A stretch of 52,159 nucleotides of DNA from Spirochaetia bacterium (GTDB lineage: Bacteria; Spirochaetota; Spirochaetia; Treponematales; Breznakiellaceae): positions 1 through 52,159 of the forward strand of contig BNUY01000003.1 of assembly GCA_025997715.1 (NCBI GenBank). The letters are read 5' to 3'. This document shows positions 49,324-52,159 of this stretch, piece by piece. Within the stretch, counting starts at the first letter, position 1; the number at the start of each line of letters is the position of its first letter. The notes beneath the pieces are model-generated. The model did not search any database and was not told where the DNA came from. It worked only from the letters and a program-made list of their open reading frames with translations. The translations under genes and the position numbers were made by a program.

Positions 49324-49775
49324 TATTCCGCCCCTACAGACGCCTCATCCTTGATGCTCGTCAGAATGGTTATGGTGCTGGTGTTGATCACCCGCTTTTC
49401 AAGGCGCATCACCTCAATAAGCTGCTCCATGTCCTTTACGGAACGGGTGACTATCTTCAGCATATATTCGTAGGCGCCCGTAATGCGGTGGCACTCAAGA
49501 ATTTCCGGGCAGTGCATGACAAAATCCACAAAGTCCCGGTCGTAGTTGATGTCGTGGCGGCTGAATTCCACCATGCAGAAACAGGTGAACTCCTTATTGA
49601 ACTTTTGGGGGTCTAAAATGGCCGCGTATTCCTTTATGTACCCCGCCCGTTCCAGTTTATGCAGCCGTTCACTGGTGGAGGGCAGGGAAAGGTTTACCTG
49701 CTGGCTGAGCCCTTTGAGGGGGATACGGGCTTTTTTCCGCAGAATTTCCAGAATTTTTCGGTCAATGGCATCCAT
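49323..49775 (-). CDS. Lrp/AsnC-family transcriptional regulator
   Basis: The 150-residue regulator has the Lrp helix-turn-helix (MDAIDRKILEILRKKARIPLKGLSQQVNLSLPSTSERLHKLERAGYI pattern, residues 1-47) and a RAM ligand-binding domain (about 62-145). The start at 49775 fits the family; the frame extends to 49856 without support. There is no Shine-Dalgarno sequence, and TATTCT lies 6 nt before the ATG. It is divergent from alanine dehydrogenase, and relatives such as AldR and PutR control adjacent amino-acid catabolic genes, so alanine is a likely effector. Confidence 0.9.
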   Translation of the reverse strand: MDAIDRKILEILRKKARIPLKGLSQQVNLSLPSTSERLHKLERAGYIKEYAAILDPQKFNKEFTCFCMVEFSRHDINYDRDFVDFVMHCPEILECHRITGAYEYMLKIVTRSVKDMEQLIEVMRLEKRVINTSTITILTSIKDEASVGAE

Positions 49776-49781
49776 GGGTTC

Positions 49782-49810
49782 AGAATAGCAAATATCGGGG
49801 ATTGACACAA
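49782..49810 (-). promoter_or_regulatory. Promoter of lrp-like gene, predicted leaderless
   Basis: On the minus strand TTGTGT (49805-49810), 17 nt, TATTCT (49782-49787), then 6 nt to the ATG at 49775. It overlaps the plus-strand TTGACA at 49802-49807. Confidence 0.6.
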
Positions 49811-49846
49811 TGATAATTAAGGGGATAAGCTCAAATTGCCTTAATT
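49802..49846 (+). promoter_or_regulatory. Candidate ald promoter and Lrp-type operator
   Basis: TTGACA (49802-49807) with a weak GATAAG -10 after 16 nt points toward ald. The inverted repeat AATTAAGG (49815-49822) and CCTTAATT (49839-49846) overlays it, as expected for a regulator site between the divergent lrp-like gene and ald. Confidence 0.45.
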
Positions 49847-49993
49847 TTTTAGGCAAGATGCGGATACCGCGTTAATGTTTACGTATTTGTCGAAATATTC
49901 ACTAAGAAGGAAAAAAATGTATCATAATTGGACCAGCCGTAGTTTCCGGATTATCCCGGAAGCGGCGTTTCAATTATTTTACGGAGGTTCTGT

Positions 49994-51109
49994 ATGAAAG
50001 TCGGGACAGTTACTGAGATCAAAAAACATGAGTACCGGGTTGGCTTGACTCCCAAAGGGGTCGAGGCATTTGTGAAGCACGGCCACGAGGTGCTGGTTCA
50101 GAAGGGCGCCGGAGAAGGCTCTGCGTTCCCGGACGACCTGTACAAAAAGGCAGGTGCCAAGATTGTGGACAAGGCCGAGGACATCTTTGCCCAGGCCGAT
50201 ATGATCTACAAGGTCAAGGAACCCCTGGAGGCGGAATACAAGCTCATCCGGGAAGGCCAGATTCTGTACACCTACCTGCACCTTGCGCCGGATAGACCCC
50301 TGACCGATGCGCTGCTCAAGAGCAAGTGTATCGGCATTGCCTTTGAAACCATTAAGGACAGCCGGGGCCAGCTTCCCTGCCTGATCCCCATGAGCCAGAT
50401 TGCGGGCCGCCTTGCCATCCAGGAAGGGGCCAAGTACCTGGAGAAGCCCTTTGGCGGGCGCGGCGTGCTGCTCTCCGGTGTCCCCGGTGTTCCCAAGGCG
50501 GAAGTGGTGGTCCTCGGGGCCGGCACGGTGGGCGCCAACGCGGTGAAAATTGCGGTGGGCTTCGGCGCACGGGTTACGGTGCTGGACGTCAACCTCCAGA
50601 AGCTTGAGTACCTGGAGGACATCTACGGCGCCGCCCTCAATACCCAGTATTCCACCCCTCAAAACATCGACGCCATCCTGCCCACGGCGGACCTGGTTAT
50701 CGGCGCGGTGCTCATCCCCGGTTCCGCCACCCCCCAGGTTATCAAGAAGGCCCACCTCAAGACCATGAAGCCGGGGTCGGTAATCGTGGACGTGGCCATT
50801 GACCAGGGCGGGAGCAGTGAAGCCAGCCATGTCACCTACCATGACAACCCGGTGTATACCCAGGACGGCGTGGTGAACTATTGCGTGGGCAATATGCCCG
50901 GCGCGGTGGCCAATACCTCCACCCTTGCCCTGGAGAACGCCACCCTGAACTACGGCCTTGCCATTGCGGACAAGGGCGTGTCTGCGGCCCTGAAGGCTGA
51001 CAAGGGCCTCCTGGAAGGGCTCAACACCTTCAAGGGCAAAGTCACCTATAAAGGGGTGTCCGACGCTCACGGCCTGCCCTACGTTCCTGCCACCGAAGTT
51101 CTGTCCTAA
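49994..51109 (+). CDS. ald: Alanine dehydrogenase
   Basis: The 371-residue enzyme interconverts L-alanine and pyruvate with NAD. It has the N-terminal EIKKHEYRVGLTPKGVEAFVKHGHEVLVQ motif, the NAD-binding VLGAGTVGANAVK near 170-182, and VDVAIDQGGSSEASHVTYHDNP. Length is normal. ACGGAGG lies 8 nt before the ATG. A sodium:alanine symporter gene follows, and an Lrp-type regulator is divergent, so this is an alanine uptake and use module. Confidence 0.96.
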   Translation: MKVGTVTEIKKHEYRVGLTPKGVEAFVKHGHEVLVQKGAGEGSAFPDDLYKKAGAKIVDKAEDIFAQADMIYKVKEPLEAEYKLIREGQILYTYLHLAPDRPLTDALLKSKCIGIAFETIKDSRGQLPCLIPMSQIAGRLAIQEGAKYLEKPFGGRGVLLSGVPGVPKAEVVVLGAGTVGANAVKIAVGFGARVTVLDVNLQKLEYLEDIYGAALNTQYSTPQNIDAILPTADLVIGAVLIPGSATPQVIKKAHLKTMKPGSVIVDVAIDQGGSSEASHVTYHDNPVYTQDGVVNYCVGNMPGAVANTSTLALENATLNYGLAIADKGVSAALKADKGLLEGLNTFKGKVTYKGVSDAHGLPYVPATEVLS

Positions 51110-51116
51110 GTCCATC

Positions 51117-51152
51117 AAGGCGTTTCCAATGGTACCCCGCTGGAAACGCCTT
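51117..51152 (+). promoter_or_regulatory. Intercistronic stem-loop between ald and symporter gene
   Basis: AAGGCGTTTCCA pairs perfectly with TGGAAACGCCTT over 12 bp with a 12-nt loop. No T-run follows, so partial termination or mRNA processing and stabilisation are more likely than full termination. Confidence 0.55.
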
Positions 51153-51172
51153 AACTTATAAGGAGTTTAAAA

Positions 51173-52159
51173 GTGGAAGCATTTGCAAAAGTCGTATCGA
51201 CTATTGACAGTTGGGTCTGGGGCCCTTGGCTCCTGGTCTTGCTGTTCGGAACCCACCTGTACCTTACCGTTAGGACCGGGTTTATCCAGAAGAAGCTTGG
51301 TTTGGGTATCAAGTTATCGGTGACCAAGGACGCGCATGGTGAAGGGGACGTATCCCAGTTTGCCGCGCTGACCACGGCCCTGGCCTCTACCATCGGGACC
51401 GGGAATATCATTGGCGTCGGGACGGCGATTGCCGTGGGCGGCCCCGGAGCGGTGCTTTGGATGTGGCTTACCGGTGTATTCGGGATTGCCACCAAGTACT
51501 CAGAGTCCCTGATTGCGGTCAAGTACCGGGTGAAGAATGAGAAAGGGGCCATGTTAGGGGGCGCCATGTTCGCTCTGGAACGCGGTTTGAAAAACAAGAA
51601 AGCCGGGCGGGTCCTTGGTATCCTCTTTGCACTCTTTGCGGCCATAGCGGCCTTTGGGATTGGGGACATGACCCAGTCCAATGCGGTTTCGGGCCTGGTG
51701 AAAACGACCTTTGCCGTTCCAACCTGGGTTACCGGTTTGGTATTGACGATTTTTGTGGGGGCGGTGCTCATCGGCGGCTTAAAGTGGATTTCCAAGGTGT
51801 GTGAAGCCATCGTACCGTTTATGTCCCTTATCTATGTCCTGGGCTGTATTACTATCCTGGTGATAAACGCTCAATACATAGGCCAGGCGGTTTCTGTCAT
51901 ATTAGCGGCCGCCTTTAATACCAGGGCTGTTGGGGGCGGATTGGCCGGTTTCGGACTTATGGCGGCGGCCCGCTACGGTATTGCCCGGGGCTTGTTCTCC
52001 AACGAATCCGGTATGGGTTCCGCGCCTATCGTTGCCTCCGCGGCCAAAACCGCGAACCCCGTCCGGCAGGCTCTGGTCTCCATGACCGGTACCTTCTGGG
52101 ACACCGTGATTATCTGCCTTATGACCGGCCTCGTCATTGTTACCTTTGAAGTCGCGCCC
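51173..52159 (+). CDS. Sodium:alanine symporter (AGCS family), 3' end cut by window
   Basis: The frame starts at a GTG with AGGAG 7 nt upstream and stays open to the window end (329 codons). The membrane protein shows AGCS hallmarks: ALASTIGTGNIIGVGTAIAVGGPGAVLWMW, TKYSESLIAVKYR and ARGLFSNESGMGSAPIVASAAKTANP, with about seven hydrophobic segments so far. It imports alanine or glycine with sodium and follows ald, with which it likely forms an operon. About a quarter to a third of the protein lies beyond the window. Confidence 0.93.
   Translation, partial: MEAFAKVVSTIDSWVWGPWLLVLLFGTHLYLTVRTGFIQKKLGLGIKLSVTKDAHGEGDVSQFAALTTALASTIGTGNIIGVGTAIAVGGPGAVLWMWLTGVFGIATKYSESLIAVKYRVKNEKGAMLGGAMFALERGLKNKKAGRVLGILFALFAAIAAFGIGDMTQSNAVSGLVKTTFAVPTWVTGLVLTIFVGAVLIGGLKWISKVCEAIVPFMSLIYVLGCITILVINAQYIGQAVSVILAAAFNTRAVGGGLAGFGLMAAARYGIARGLFSNESGMGSAPIVASAAKTANPVRQALVSMTGTFWDTVIICLMTGLVIVTFEVAP

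Noticed and set aside
49979..51118. 379-codon frame antisense to ald
   Set aside because: Alanine dehydrogenase is certain on the plus strand; the frame mirrors its codon bias.

Overview
This looks like about 52 kb of chromosome from a spirochaete, most likely a Treponema-type gut species. The call rests on gene content: a complete moxR/DUF58/BatD/BatA/BatB/TPR operon, a eukaryote-type hexokinase, a TSCPD protein, and a radical-SAM DNA-metabolism protein with its partner. No rRNA or tRNA gene was found, so the taxon is an inference. Most genes are GC-rich. The stretch at about 35.8-40.1 kb is markedly AT-rich and looks acquired.

Layout. 0-7.8 kb: an IS110 transposase remnant; an operon of radical-SAM protein, M24 peptidase and partner protein; a TSCPD protein and a lipoprotein glycosidase; an aminotransferase; and a coiled-coil nuclease-like protein with exact internal repeats. 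8-19.5 kb: accD/accA, an acyl-CoA synthetase with a diguanylate cyclase, a membrane protein, a HigA-like repressor with a histone-H1-like tail, a LacI regulator, nadE and a START-like secreted protein. These genes are separated by three copies of a composite structured repeat. 19.6-32 kb: an MBL hydrolase, an acyltransferase-like protein, hexokinase, hflX, infA, a Smr protein and the Bat operon. 32-34 kb: split transketolase. 34-44.7 kb: a type I restriction-modification island (hsdM, hsdS, hsdR) interrupted by a GxxExxY cassette, a DUF4238 protein with an N-terminal Cys motif, two DUF1016 proteins and small unknown ORFs. 44.7-52 kb: a YchJ-like protein, threonine synthase, an Fe-type alcohol dehydrogenase, a fourth copy of the repeat, an amidohydrolase with an Lrp regulator, then alanine dehydrogenase and a sodium:alanine symporter that runs off the end.

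The strongest unexplained structure is the repeat system. A long covarying hairpin (called R2 here) is followed by tandem units of about 68 or 112-115 bp, each carrying a TATAAT box. Next comes a 3' module (R1) bracketed by a covarying stem. All four R1 copies have the same polarity and end at or near the stop codon of the facing gene, so they look like units under selection for structure.

A second pattern is promoter geometry. Several genes without a Shine-Dalgarno sequence (radical SAM, nadE, MBL hydrolase, moxR, lrp, the membrane protein) have a sigma70-like promoter whose -10 box sits 5-6 nt before the ATG, which predicts leaderless mRNAs. A third is short palindromes inserted in frame in several coding sequences. 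All functions come from motif reading; no database search was possible.
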